Source: CAXXOK01 sp964640955 | GTDB lineage: Bacteria; Bacillota; Clostridia; Christensenellales; Aristaeellaceae | Direction of reading: 5' to 3' | DNA length: 48,795 nt | NCBI GenBank assembly: GCA_964640955.1 | Contig: CAZXJI010000022.1 | Location: 1 to 48,795 of the forward strand | In this document: positions 1-7,183 of the stretch, piece by piece | Numbering within the stretch: position 1 is the stretch's first letter | How the letters are laid out: every line of letters begins with the position of its first letter | Notes under the pieces: generated by a model | What the model was told of the DNA's origin: nothing | The model's input: only the letters and a program-made list of their open reading frames with translations | The model's database searches: none | Made by a program: the position numbers and the translations under genes

Positions 1-23
1 GTCGCTCTCAGGCGAGCTTGACT

Positions 24-52
24 ATCATACCACCTCGCTTTTGTCGTGTCAA
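24..52 (-). promoter_or_regulatory. Sigma-A-type promoter reading out of the left edge
   Basis: On the minus strand TTGACA (47-52) is followed after 17 bases by TATGAT (24-29). The start point would be near 17, so it serves a gene lying beyond the left end of the window. Confidence 0.55.
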
Positions 53-293
53 CACTTTCGGCCGTTTTTTTCGGGCCACGGAAAACAAAAAAACGGAGAT
101 AGGGGAGAGGGGAACGGGACCGCGCGCCTTTACGTTATCTTCACGGAGCGTGAAGCGAGCAAACCGGCCGGAAGCCCCGAAAAAGGGGGAAGCGCGGCCG
201 ACGTGGAATACCACCCGTATCCCGAACCGCGCGTCCGCGTTGCGCGCGGCGGCCCGAACGGTGCCGGGCGGGTGCGAAAGGAGAAAACAGCTT
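53..293. other. Intergenic, no gene recognised
   Basis: This stretch lies between the outward promoter and the VanZ-like gene. It contains a T-run/A-run inverted repeat (62-71 with 87-96) but no reading frame with a start, ribosome binding site and recognisable product. A frame continuous with the VanZ-like gene is open here but lacks protein-like composition. Confidence 0.4.
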
Positions 294-791
294 TTGAGAA
301 GAAGATCGGTTTTCATGCTGTGGCTGGTTTGCGTCCTCTGGCTGGGCGTGCTGATCTGGCTTTCTTCAGAGGACGGAGCGGCCACCGCCCAAACCAGCGG
401 GCGGTTGACGGCCTTCGTGGTCGCCCTGTTTCGCCTGCCCGCGCAGAACTTTGAAAAGGTCGATCACGCGCTGCGCACGCTGGCCCACGGCGTCGGGTTT
501 TTGATCCTCGGGTGGCTTGCGTACACGGCGCTGAGGCTGACGCGCGAGGCGATCGGACACCCGGCTCTTTGGGTGATCGCCGTGTGCGGTGCTATCGCGG
601 TACTGGATGAGGTGAAAAAGCTGCTGATCGTCGGGCGGCACCTGAGCTGGCCTGAAGCGGGGCTTAATGTGCTGGGCGTGTGCGCGGGAGTCGCGATCGC
701 CGCGGGCCTCTGCCGGCTGGTACGCCGGAAGCGTGCGCGGCGAAGCGCCGTTACCGACGACCTCGACATACGGGAAAACCGGACGGCGTAG
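294..791 (+). CDS. VanZ-like family membrane protein
   Basis: A protein of about 165 residues with three to four hydrophobic segments. It carries the VanZ family pattern: an AHGVGFLILG segment (family His/aromatic motif), then a DEVKKL...GRHLS stretch followed by a segment ending in NVLG. VanZ relatives are small polytopic proteins; the founding member gives low-level teicoplanin resistance, but the biochemical role of most is unknown. I chose the TTG at 294 because AAAGGAG lies about 10 bases upstream; the alternative is ATG at 315. The frame is open further upstream but that part does not look like protein. The stop codon sits in the loop of a 10-bp hairpin. It is a single gene converging on the DUF1292 gene. 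Confidence 0.8.
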   Translation: MRRRSVFMLWLVCVLWLGVLIWLSSEDGAATAQTSGRLTAFVVALFRLPAQNFEKVDHALRTLAHGVGFLILGWLAYTALRLTREAIGHPALWVIAVCGAIAVLDEVKKLLIVGRHLSWPEAGLNVLGVCAGVAIAAGLCRLVRRKRARRSAVTDDLDIRENRTA

Positions 792-801
792 CGCCGTCCG
801 G
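779..801 (+). terminator. Hairpin over the VanZ-like stop codon
   Basis: A perfect 10-bp inverted repeat (779-788 with 792-801) has the stop TAG as its loop. No T-run follows, so it may be a weak terminator or a 3'-end stabiliser. Confidence 0.45.
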
Positions 802-842
802 CCATGATCCGTGGCTATTCAGTTTAGGGCGTCTGCTCGAAG

Positions 843-957
843 CGGTTACCTTAGGTGGAAATTCCCGGGATGGTTACGCGACGCTTGAAGGTGAAGCCCT
901 TAAGGGTCTGAAACCGTTTGGAACGGGGTAAACGTGTTTCCGAATCCGAGGTACCTT
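843..957 (+). ncRNA. Possible structured RNA, unassigned
   Basis: This is a gene-free stretch between two convergent genes. Its ends pair: GGTTACCTTAGG (843-854) with CCGAGGTACC (948-957), with one bulge. Inside, GGAAA pairs with TTTCC, CCCG with CGGGG, and GGTT with AAACC. The overall shape is a long closed structure of about 115 nt. I compared it by eye with 6S, SRP, tmRNA, RNase P, T-box and common riboswitches and recognised none. The strand is uncertain, and no promoter was identified. Confidence 0.25.
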
Positions 958-961
958 GGGC

Positions 962-1312
962 CTATTCCTCGTCGTCCAACTCCGATTCCCTTTCGAAATC
1001 GGTCTGCACGACCTCGATCAACTTTTCGAGCAGATCCTCATCCTCGACGGGTACGAACTCCTCCGTGTCTTCGTCGTCCTCCGATTCGACGACTTTCATG
1101 ATGTAGAGGTTAACGGGCTCTTCATCGTCATCGCAGGAACTACCGCACTCGTCGCAGTGGCAGCCGCATTCGTCCTCCTGCCGGGCATCGCCCAGAACAA
1201 CGTACTCTTCACCGTTGTAAAAGAAGTAGCGGACGACTTCTAAAAGCACTTTGTTCCCATCCTCATCAACGCCTTCGATGAGATCAGGGCTCTCCGCGTC
1301 TTCTGCGGTCAT
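962..1312 (-). CDS. DUF1292 family protein with Cys-rich insertion
   Basis: A 116-residue, very acidic protein. The pattern 'DEDGNKVLLEVVRYFFYNGE' near residue 17, then EEYVVL and a Glu/Asp-rich tail, matches DUF1292 (YrzB-like), a Bacillota family of unknown function. A second copy lies at 28093-28407. Unlike that copy, this one has a Cys/His cluster at residues 49-60 (C49, C51, H52, C53, C56, C60), which could bind a metal. The start at 1312 has AGGAG nine bases upstream, and the ATG overlaps the stop of a possible upstream gene as ATGA. The frame is open further upstream, but that extension is Arg-rich and lacks a well-placed ribosome binding site. Confidence 0.75.
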   Translation of the reverse strand: MTAEDAESPDLIEGVDEDGNKVLLEVVRYFFYNGEEYVVLGDARQEDECGCHCDECGSSCDDDEEPVNLYIMKVVESEDDEDTEEFVPVEDEDLLEKLIEVVQTDFERESELDDEE

Positions 1313-1533
1313 GCCACCCAGCTCCTGGTCTTCGTCACTGTACAATGGAATCGCCCCGCTTTCTGATCTGTGTCTCGCGCTTGCGCGCCGCTCGGTGCGT
1401 CCGGGAGGGTGTAGGTCGGCGTTACAGCTGCGCACCGTGCGCATCGCGCCCCTGTCGGAGTTCGCCCTTGCGGAAGCCGCCGTGTCACAACATCTTGCGG
1501 CTCTCCGACGACGGCTGCGACGTGGATCCTCAT
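1309..1533 (-). CDS. Possible small protein translationally coupled to DUF1292
   Basis: A 74-residue frame beginning MRIHVAAVVGEPQDVV. GAGGGGG lies seven bases before the ATG, and a promoter (TTGTGG-17-TATAAT) places the transcript start only about 20 bases upstream. Its TGA overlaps the ATG of the DUF1292 gene as ATGA, a usual arrangement for translational coupling. I recognise no family. Third-position GC is about 63%, lower than in neighbouring genes, which argues against it. The alternative is that this DNA is simply the 5' leader of the DUF1292 mRNA. Confidence 0.35.
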   Translation of the reverse strand: MRIHVAAVVGEPQDVVTRRLPQGRTPTGARCARCAAVTPTYTLPDAPSGAQARDTDQKAGRFHCTVTKTRSWVA

Positions 1534-1558
1534 CAGCCATCCCCCTCGGCTCAGCTTT

Positions 1559-1587
1559 ATTATACCCGAACCCGTTAAAATCCACAA
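1559..1587 (-). promoter_or_regulatory. Promoter for the small ORF / DUF1292 unit
   Basis: Minus-strand TTGTGG (1582-1587), a 17-base spacer, then TATAAT (1559-1564). The start point would be near 1552, just before the ribosome binding site at 1541-1547. Confidence 0.6.
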
Positions 1588-1656
1588 CCCTTTCCCGAAA
1601 GATTTTACGCTTGATTTTCGCCTGTGCGCGTGTTACCATTAATGTGTTGGGAATCT

Positions 1657-1932
1657 TTATGAATTCGGTTTGGGCGCCTCTTTCGGGCTTGCGGACGGGC
1701 CGGAGGGGGCGTTGTTTTCGTCGGAGGGGTCGCCTTTCCGGCGCAGGGGGCGCACCGTGCCGTCCGCTTCGCGGATGTCGACGCGGGCGAGCGTAGCCTC
1801 CGCGTTCTTTCGAAACTCGTCCAGGTATTGCCGCCGAAGCGCGGCGCGCTCGGCCTGCTCCTCTTCGGTGAGGGCGCGCTCCCGGCTCAGCCGGGTCAGC
1901 TCGCTGATGCGGAGTATTTTTTCGTGTTCCAT
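1657..1932 (-). CDS. DUF896 family (YnzC-like) small protein
   Basis: A 91-residue protein. Its N-terminal half, MEHEKILRISELTRLSRER followed by LTEEEQAERAALRRQYLDEF, is the DUF896/YnzC signature, a helical hairpin found across Bacillota; the function is not established. The C-terminal 25 residues are Pro/Ser/Lys-rich and probably disordered. AAGGAG lies six bases before the start. The start codon lies inside a CCATGG palindrome, so a plus-strand ATG for the acetyltransferase begins at the overlapping position 1931. No promoter was identified for it with confidence. Confidence 0.8.
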   Translation of the reverse strand: MEHEKILRISELTRLSRERALTEEEQAERAALRRQYLDEFRKNAEATLARVDIREADGTVRPLRRKGDPSDENNAPSGPSASPKEAPKPNS

Positions 1933-1963
1933 GGCGACTCCTTTCGAAACGGAGAGATATGCG

Positions 1964-2395
1964 TTGGTTGAAGGAAAATGGTTCGAGCAGGGGAGCGACA
2001 TCAGCGTTCCGCTGTCCGTCCGCAGGGCAGTGCTGGGCAAGGGCCGCGATCCGCTGGACGATGCGGCCCAGCAGGTGCTGGTGTACCGCGGGGGCGAGCC
2101 CGTGGGCACGGCGCGGCTGTGGTGGAGCGACGGCGCGTTTTTCGCCGGGGACGTGTGCGTACTGCCGGAGGCGCGCGGCCAGGGCTACGGCGATCTGCTG
2201 GTCCGGCTTCTTTTATACAAGGCGGTTTCCCACAACGCGGCGGGGGTACGGCTGGTATGCCCGCGCGCGGCCGTGCCGTTTTTTGCCCGCTACGGGTTTG
2301 CGCCGGCCCCGGGGGGAGACCCGGCGGCGGAAACGGTGGAAATGCACCTCCGCGCGGGGGACATCTGCCTGCGCTGCAAGCACGATCAGCCCTGA
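1964..2395 (+). CDS. GNAT family N-acetyltransferase
   Basis: A protein of about 143 residues with the GNAT fold pattern: a beta strand with PVGTARLWW, then AGDVCVLPEARGQGYGDLL. The latter contains the acetyl-CoA-binding R/Q-x-x-G-x-G/A-type loop (RGQGYG), followed by the helix VRLLLYKAV and a C-terminal FFARYGF strand. The substrate is unknown. I prefer the TTG at 1964, seven bases after CGGAGAG. An in-frame ATG at 1931 has only a poorly spaced GGAG, but would overlap the divergent DUF896 start codon. The gene ends just before a strong hairpin that also faces the convergent glycosidase operon. Confidence 0.75.
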   Translation: MVEGKWFEQGSDISVPLSVRRAVLGKGRDPLDDAAQQVLVYRGGEPVGTARLWWSDGAFFAGDVCVLPEARGQGYGDLLVRLLLYKAVSHNAAGVRLVCPRAAVPFFARYGFAPAPGGDPAAETVEMHLRAGDICLRCKHDQP

Positions 2396-2434
2396 CGCCC
2401 TCACGCTCCCGAAAGACCGATGTAACGCTTTACA

Positions 2435-2455
2435 CCCGGGCGCGTCGCGCCCGGG
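2435..2455. terminator. Bidirectional GC-rich hairpin
   Basis: A near-perfect palindrome (2435-2444 with 2446-2455) lies between the convergent acetyltransferase and phosphodiester glycosidase genes. There is no T-run on either side. Confidence 0.5.
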
Positions 2456-2473
2456 CGTTGCGCTGTCCGCGGG

Positions 2474-3358
2474 CTACCAGTTGATGGGATCCACGGACGA
2501 AGCGAAATAGATGATATCGCCCACGCTGCGCTCGTTGCTTTCGGATTTTGCGTTGTAGATTTCCCCGTTCAGCACCAGCGTGGAGCTGCCGCCGCCGTCG
2601 AGGTTAAACGCCTGCGTGCAGCCCAGATCGTACATAAAATCCGCCAGGGATTCCAGCGTCACGCCGGCGCTGTCGTCGCTGCGGCCGTCCACCACGACGC
2701 ATACGTAATCCAGCTCGCCCAGCTGGCCGATGGCCGTGCGGGGGTTTTTGTAATGCGGGGCGAAGCTGTATTTTTCGGGAATCTCCTGCTTCTCCCCGTC
2801 GATGACCAGCGCGGGTCCGAAGCTGAACACGTTGCGGATGTCCAGCGCCCCCGCCATGTAGAAGTCGAGCATATCCAGATTATCGCGCTTGACGATGTGG
2901 AAATTCCCGCTGGAGTCGATGAGCAGAACATCGTAAAGCTCGCTGGTTTTCGTACGCAGCGTTTCGCCCTGGCGCACGGTGAGACCCACCTTGCGGTCGA
3001 CGTAGTTGTCGCCGTTGATGGCGAGCACGGCGTTGAAATACTCGGCCATGGTGGTAATCTTGCTGGCGTTGCGATCCATGGTCTTGGCCAAGCCCGTGCG
3101 CAGCTGGGACGCGTGCTTGATGCGCACCTCGGCCACGAAGTAATTGGCCTCGTCGCGGCGCACCTCGCTGATCTCCACGTGAATGGAGGAGTCGTAATAC
3201 CCGGTGTCCGTGTAATCGTCCGGGTTGGGTTCCATGCCGGGGGAAGCATCCCAGGGCAGGGGAGTCACGTCGGTCGTCACGTCGGCCGCCGCCGTGCCGA
3301 ACAGCATCAGCACCGCGAGGGCCAGCGCCGCCGTCCGCTGTAAAAAAACCGTACGCAT
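2474..3358 (-). CDS. Secreted phosphodiester glycosidase (NAGPA-like), copy A
   Basis: A 294-residue protein. An N-terminal signal peptide (hydrophobic run about residues 8-24, ending GTAAA) is followed by a domain matching the phosphodiester glycosidase / NAGPA family (PF09992). Diagnostic segments are AVLAINGDNY, PRTAIGQLG and FNLDGGGSSTLVLNG. Family members remove alpha-GlcNAc or other sugars held through a phosphodiester; bacterial substrates are mostly unknown but are thought to be cell-surface polymers. The start at 3358 is nine bases after AAAGGAG; a longer in-frame start at 3388 has no good ribosome binding site. It is the last gene of a four-gene minus-strand run and is paralogous to the adjacent copy B. 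Confidence 0.85.
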   Translation of the reverse strand: MRTVFLQRTAALALAVLMLFGTAAADVTTDVTPLPWDASPGMEPNPDDYTDTGYYDSSIHVEISEVRRDEANYFVAEVRIKHASQLRTGLAKTMDRNASKITTMAEYFNAVLAINGDNYVDRKVGLTVRQGETLRTKTSELYDVLLIDSSGNFHIVKRDNLDMLDFYMAGALDIRNVFSFGPALVIDGEKQEIPEKYSFAPHYKNPRTAIGQLGELDYVCVVVDGRSDDSAGVTLESLADFMYDLGCTQAFNLDGGGSSTLVLNGEIYNAKSESNERSVGDIIYFASSVDPINW

Positions 3359-3454
3359 CCAGAAAGTCTCCTTTCCACACACAGACACAGTCCTGATCCC
3401 TGCCGGATCGTTTAACCTTTCTTTACGTGCTCCGGGCGGGCGCCTTTCAAGGCG

Positions 3455-4306
3455 CTATTCGGCGCCGACCGCCGTGCCGAAGTACAGAATATCGCTGATG
3501 AGCCGCTCGCTGCCTTCGCTGACGCTGTTGTAGGGCTTGCCGTGGAAAAGCAGGGTGGAGCTTCCGCCGCCGTCCAGGTTATAGGCCACCTGGCAGCCCA
3601 GATCGCCCATGAACTGCGCCAGCTGCTTGTGCGTCACCCCGCGGCTCTCGTCCTGCCGGCCGTCCACCACCACCAGCACGTAGCTCAGCGGGCCGAGCTG
3701 CCCGATCGCCGAACGGGGGCTGCGGTCCTGCGGGGCGAAGCCGTACTGGTTGTACACCGTCTGCACCTCACCGTCCATGACCAGCACGGGGCCGAAATAG
3801 TAGGACTGCGCCACGTCGTACTCCTTGAGTGCCGCGGAGAGGCTCTTCTTGGTGGGCTTGCGCAGGGCGTGGAAATCCCCCGCCGTGTCGATGAGGAGAT
3901 AGTCCAGCTCCGTCGTGCCCGACTTGCGCAGCACCTGCCCCTGCCGGACGATGTACCCCTTGCTGCGAAACAGGTAGCCGTCCCCGTTGATGCCGACCAC
4001 GGCGTTGTAGGCGTTGCCGATGACGCTGGCGGTCGCCTTGGTGGAATCGCCGGGGTCGCAGGAAAGCGCCGTGCGAAGCTGGCTGGCGTCGGCGATCTCC
4101 ACGTGCGCCACGTGGTAAACGCTGCTGTCCTGCTGGATATCCTCGATCCAGACGTGCAGCGTGTCGTCCAGGTATTCGGTGTCGCTGATATAGTTGGACT
4201 CGACGGCCGCCGGCGCGGGGGAAAAATCCAAGGGCAGGCTTCCGCCCTCGGCGGGGCCGGAAGTCAGCATTGAGAGCGCGGCGATCAGGGAGAGCAGTTT
4301 CTTCAT
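3455..4306 (-). CDS. Secreted phosphodiester glycosidase (NAGPA-like), copy B
   Basis: A 283-residue protein beginning MKKLLSLIAALSMLTSG, a short signal peptide. The same family landmarks as copy A follow: AVVGINGDGY, PRSAIGQLG and YNLDGGGSSTLLFHG. The two copies share order and spacing of these motifs but differ through much of the sequence, so the duplication is not recent. The start is four bases after the glycosyltransferase gene, with AAAGGA 11 bases upstream; upstream ATG codons at 4318 and 4330 would add only MPER repeats. Extracytoplasmic action on a phosphodiester-linked sugar polymer is expected from the family; the actual substrate is unknown. Confidence 0.85.
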   Translation of the reverse strand: MKKLLSLIAALSMLTSGPAEGGSLPLDFSPAPAAVESNYISDTEYLDDTLHVWIEDIQQDSSVYHVAHVEIADASQLRTALSCDPGDSTKATASVIGNAYNAVVGINGDGYLFRSKGYIVRQGQVLRKSGTTELDYLLIDTAGDFHALRKPTKKSLSAALKEYDVAQSYYFGPVLVMDGEVQTVYNQYGFAPQDRSPRSAIGQLGPLSYVLVVVDGRQDESRGVTHKQLAQFMGDLGCQVAYNLDGGGSSTLLFHGKPYNSVSEGSERLISDILYFGTAVGAE

Positions 4307-4310
4307 CCGT

Positions 4311-5471
4311 TCAGGCATCCTTTCGGGCATTTTCGCGGGGCGCGCGGGCCGACGGCCCGCCGAACACCCAGCGCCTTTGCACGTAGTAACTCAGGAAGAA
4401 CAACAAAAGGTCCACCGGGGGTTTGATCAGGTATTCGTTCAGGCCGAACCACAGGTGCAGGTTGCTGGTCAGCCATGCCGAGAGGCTGACGATCACCACC
4501 ACCGTCACCGCGTAGCGGCCGAAGGAGGTGCTTACCTTGCTGCGGCTGGCGAACACCAGCCTGCGGTTGAGGATATAGTTGAGCGTCGCGCTGACGATGC
4601 GGGCCAGCACCGTCGCCAGGCCGATGCGGGCCACGAATTGCAGGAAAAGAAACGACACCGTCCGGTCGAGCGCGGGCACGTGGAGGCGGAAGGTATTGTT
4701 GAGCAGGGAATAGAGGCCAAAATCCAGCAGAAAGCTGATCAACGACGCGGCAATGAAGCGGATGAACCGCGCGAGGATCACCCGGTAAATGCGGAAGCTG
4801 TCCCGAACCGGATGAAAATGGCTGCATTCGTTGTTGTTTTCGTACACCGTTTCGATGGGCAGCGCCCGGATGGGGATCGACTCCGCGGAGCAGTCGATGA
4901 GCTGGTTCATCTCGTACTCGTAGCGGTCGCCCTTCGTCTGCACGAAACGCGAAAGCAGCGCCCGGTCAAAGCCGCGCAGCCCGGTTTGCGTGTCGGTCAC
5001 CAGCTGCCCGTACAACAGCCGGAACACCGCCGTGGTGATGTGGTTGCCCATGCGGCTCTTCTTGGGCACGTCGGGCCGGGAAAAATCCCGGCTGCCCAGC
5101 AAAAGCCCCTCGCCGTTGCGGTGCAGGGCTTCCGCCATGCGAAGGGTGTCCTTCACGGTGTGCTGGCCGTCGCTGTCCGCGGTGAGCACGAAGCGGCACT
5201 CCGGGCATTCATTAAGGAGATAGCGCATCCCGGCGCGCAGCGCGTAGCCCTTGCCCCGGTTGGGCATGTAGCGCAAAAGCTGCAATCGATCCTCCGCCGC
5301 GGCGGCGAGCTCATCGAAGACGGCGTCGTAAGCGGCGCCGGAACCGTCGTCCACGATGACGACCTTTCGGAACCCGGCGGCAAGCAGCGCCCGCACGTAT
5401 GGGGGCAGCTTCTCATCGGGCTGGTAGCTGGGGATGAGGACGGCAACGTCCCCCGCGTGGTCGTTCGGCAT
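4311..5471 (-). CDS. GT2 glycosyltransferase fused to GtrA-like membrane domain
   Basis: A 386-residue protein. Residues about 8-230 form a GT-A glycosyltransferase of the dolichol-phosphate mannose/glucose synthase type: AVLIPSYQP, VVIVDDGSG, TADSDGQH (metal-binding DxD region) and GSRDFSRPDVPKKSRMGN. Residues about 240-370 carry four hydrophobic segments typical of GtrA/PF04138, including LDFGLYSLLN and NYILNRRLVF. Such fusions are thought to make and flip a polyprenyl-phosphate sugar used to decorate surface polymers. It lies 31 bases after the peptidase gene and four bases before glycosidase copy B. This suggests one operon that both adds and trims surface glycan substituents. Confidence 0.88.
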   Translation of the reverse strand: MPNDHAGDVAVLIPSYQPDEKLPPYVRALLAAGFRKVVIVDDGSGAAYDAVFDELAAAAEDRLQLLRYMPNRGKGYALRAGMRYLLNECPECRFVLTADSDGQHTVKDTLRMAEALHRNGEGLLLGSRDFSRPDVPKKSRMGNHITTAVFRLLYGQLVTDTQTGLRGFDRALLSRFVQTKGDRYEYEMNQLIDCSAESIPIRALPIETVYENNNECSHFHPVRDSFRIYRVILARFIRFIAASLISFLLDFGLYSLLNNTFRLHVPALDRTVSFLFLQFVARIGLATVLARIVSATLNYILNRRLVFASRSKVSTSFGRYAVTVVVIVSLSAWLTSNLHLWFGLNEYLIKPPVDLLLFFLSYYVQRRWVFGGPSARAPRENARKDA

Positions 5472-5502
5472 GTGTCGCTTCCCTTTCCTTCAACGCAGTG
5501 CG

Positions 5503-7029
5503 TCAGTTCACCAGATAGGTATCCAGGTAGTCGCTCAACAGCGGCGACCAGTCTTCGCCCGTCCAGGCGGCCAGCAGGCTTTCGAAGTCCTCCCGCGTGG
5601 CCAGGCCGAACGCATACGTATCATAATAATCCGCGAGGAATTCGTCAAGGGTTCCGCCCATGGCGGTGTTCAGCGCGCAAAGCGCCGCTGCGCCGCGCTG
5701 GTATACCACCAGCGTGTACTCGCTCAGATCGCTGAAGTAATCCACCGGACTTCCCGGCGTCACGCCCTGGGGAATGGTGACGAGCATGGCGGTATCCACC
5801 AGCGAATAGCGCAGGTCGGCCCGCGCGCTGTCGCCGTAGGCGGCGCCCCAGTAATCCAGAAGCGAATACTCGCAGAGCGCCTCGTCCTGCCAGGCCTGGT
5901 AGTACTCGTCGCTGCCCACGACCGCGTACCACCACTGGTGCGCCACCTCGTGCGCCACGGTCTGCGCGAGGCCGTCTCCGCCGGCCGCCAGCTCGTCCGT
6001 GCCGATCATGAGCAGCGCCGGGTATTCCATGCCCCCGAAGGGAAAGGCGGTTTCGCACAGCGACAGGGTCTGGTAGGGGTAGGCCCCGTACAGGCCGTCG
6101 TAGCACGCAAGCGCACGGACGGCCGTCTTGAGCATCGCGCGGGCATTGGCGACGCTTTTGGCGTACGCGGTCACCAGCACGCCGTCCGCAAGCGTGCTTT
6201 GGGTACGGTAGGCCGTGCTCAGGCACAGGGCGAAATCCCGTACGGCGGGGGCGCTGAAGCGGTACACGGCCTGCCCGTCGCCGGTCTCCTCCCGCGTGGC
6301 CGCGCCGGTGCCCGCCGCTACGTAGCCGTCCGGCACGGTGAGGGTGACGTCGTAGTTGCGGCATTCGCTGATGAACGGATCGCCGATGGACACGTACTCG
6401 TCGGTGCGGTATTCGCCGTTAAGCCACGGGGAAGGAATGGCAAACGCGTTGCCCAGCGCCCAGATGCCTTCGTTTTCGCCGAAGCGGAACGCCGCCTGCG
6501 GGACGCGCACGGTATAGGCGAGGGTCAGCGTAAGGGGTTCGCCTTCCGCCCAGCTCTCCGGCAGGGACACGCGCAGCACCGTATGGGCGTCGTCACCGTA
6601 AAGATAGCTCACGCCCCGCGTTTCGTCGCCGTTTTGCCGCGCCTTGACCGACGAGACGGTGAGCCTGCCGACCGAAAAACCGTCGGGGTAGCATTCGTCG
6701 TAAAGTTCCTCGGTCGCGGCGGGGGAGGTGTCCTCGCTTAAAAAGGCGTTGGGGTAGGTGCGAAGCACGATCAGCTTCTGCGCCGTGCCGGTGCGGTTTT
6801 CAAGGGTCAGCGTCTGGCTTACGGTCAGGGTGCGGGAAACGGGGTCGAACGCCGCGTCGATGTCCACCGTATCCAGCCCTTCCGCCGCGGCGGTCAGCGC
6901 TTCGCCCGGCGGGGAAAACGCCGGCGTTCCGCCCGCGCCCCGCGCAAGCAGATACATGGCGGCCGCGACGGCGATGGTAAGCGATACGCCAAGGAGAATC
7001 CACAGGTTCCGCCCGCGGCGCTTACCCAT
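5503..7029 (-). CDS. Membrane-anchored M1-type zinc metallopeptidase
   Basis: A 508-residue protein. Residues about 9-29 form a single N-terminal membrane anchor (or uncleaved signal). A beta-rich region precedes the gluzincin core: GGMEYPALL near 332, corresponding to the GxMEN substrate loop of M1 enzymes, then HEVAHQWWY at 360-368 and a third zinc ligand Glu383 exactly 18 residues after the second His. This is an M1-like aminopeptidase fold facing outside. It lacks the long C-terminal helical domain of full M1 aminopeptidases. The start ATG at 7029 follows GAAGGGGG. It is the first gene of the run with the GT2-GtrA protein and the glycosidases. Confidence 0.85.
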   Translation of the reverse strand: MGKRRGRNLWILLGVSLTIAVAAAMYLLARGAGGTPAFSPPGEALTAAAEGLDTVDIDAAFDPVSRTLTVSQTLTLENRTGTAQKLIVLRTYPNAFLSEDTSPAATEELYDECYPDGFSVGRLTVSSVKARQNGDETRGVSYLYGDDAHTVLRVSLPESWAEGEPLTLTLAYTVRVPQAAFRFGENEGIWALGNAFAIPSPWLNGEYRTDEYVSIGDPFISECRNYDVTLTVPDGYVAAGTGAATREETGDGQAVYRFSAPAVRDFALCLSTAYRTQSTLADGVLVTAYAKSVANARAMLKTAVRALACYDGLYGAYPYQTLSLCETAFPFGGMEYPALLMIGTDELAAGGDGLAQTVAHEVAHQWWYAVVGSDEYYQAWQDEALCEYSLLDYWGAAYGDSARADLRYSLVDTAMLVTIPQGVTPGSPVDYFSDLSEYTLVVYQRGAAALCALNTAMGGTLDEFLADYYDTYAFGLATREDFESLLAAWTGEDWSPLLSDYLDTYLVN

Positions 7030-7060
7030 CCGCGCGCCCCCTTCCCGACGTCAATGCCTT

Positions 7061-7090
7061 ATTATACCATAAACCCGGCCGCCTTGTCCG
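7061..7090 (-). promoter_or_regulatory. Promoter of the peptidase-glycosyltransferase-glycosidase operon
   Basis: Minus-strand CGGACA (7085-7090), 18 bases, TATAAT (7061-7066), 32 bases upstream of the peptidase start. Confidence 0.55.
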
Positions 7091-7129
7091 CGCGGGAAGG
7101 CGACCGGGAGCCAAACGGATGTAACAAAT

Positions 7130-7161
7130 CGGCCGCGCGGCGTTCAGGAGCCGCGCGGCCG
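7130..7161 (-). terminator. Hairpin terminator of alaS
   Basis: A perfect 12-bp stem (7130-7141 with 7150-7161) with an 8-base loop lies 22 bases past the alaS stop. A short ATTTGTT follows on the minus strand. Confidence 0.65.
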
Positions 7162-7183
7162 GAAACGACTGGAAAAGGCGCGT

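Noticed and set aside
843..957. 6S RNA, SRP RNA, T-box or FMN riboswitch
   Set aside because: The conserved sequence blocks of these classes were not found; kept only as an unassigned structure.
962..1639. Longer DUF1292 protein starting near 1639 or 1540
   Set aside because: The extra N-terminus is Arg/Ala-rich, the promoter at 1559-1587 lies inside it, and its starts lack a well-spaced ribosome binding site.
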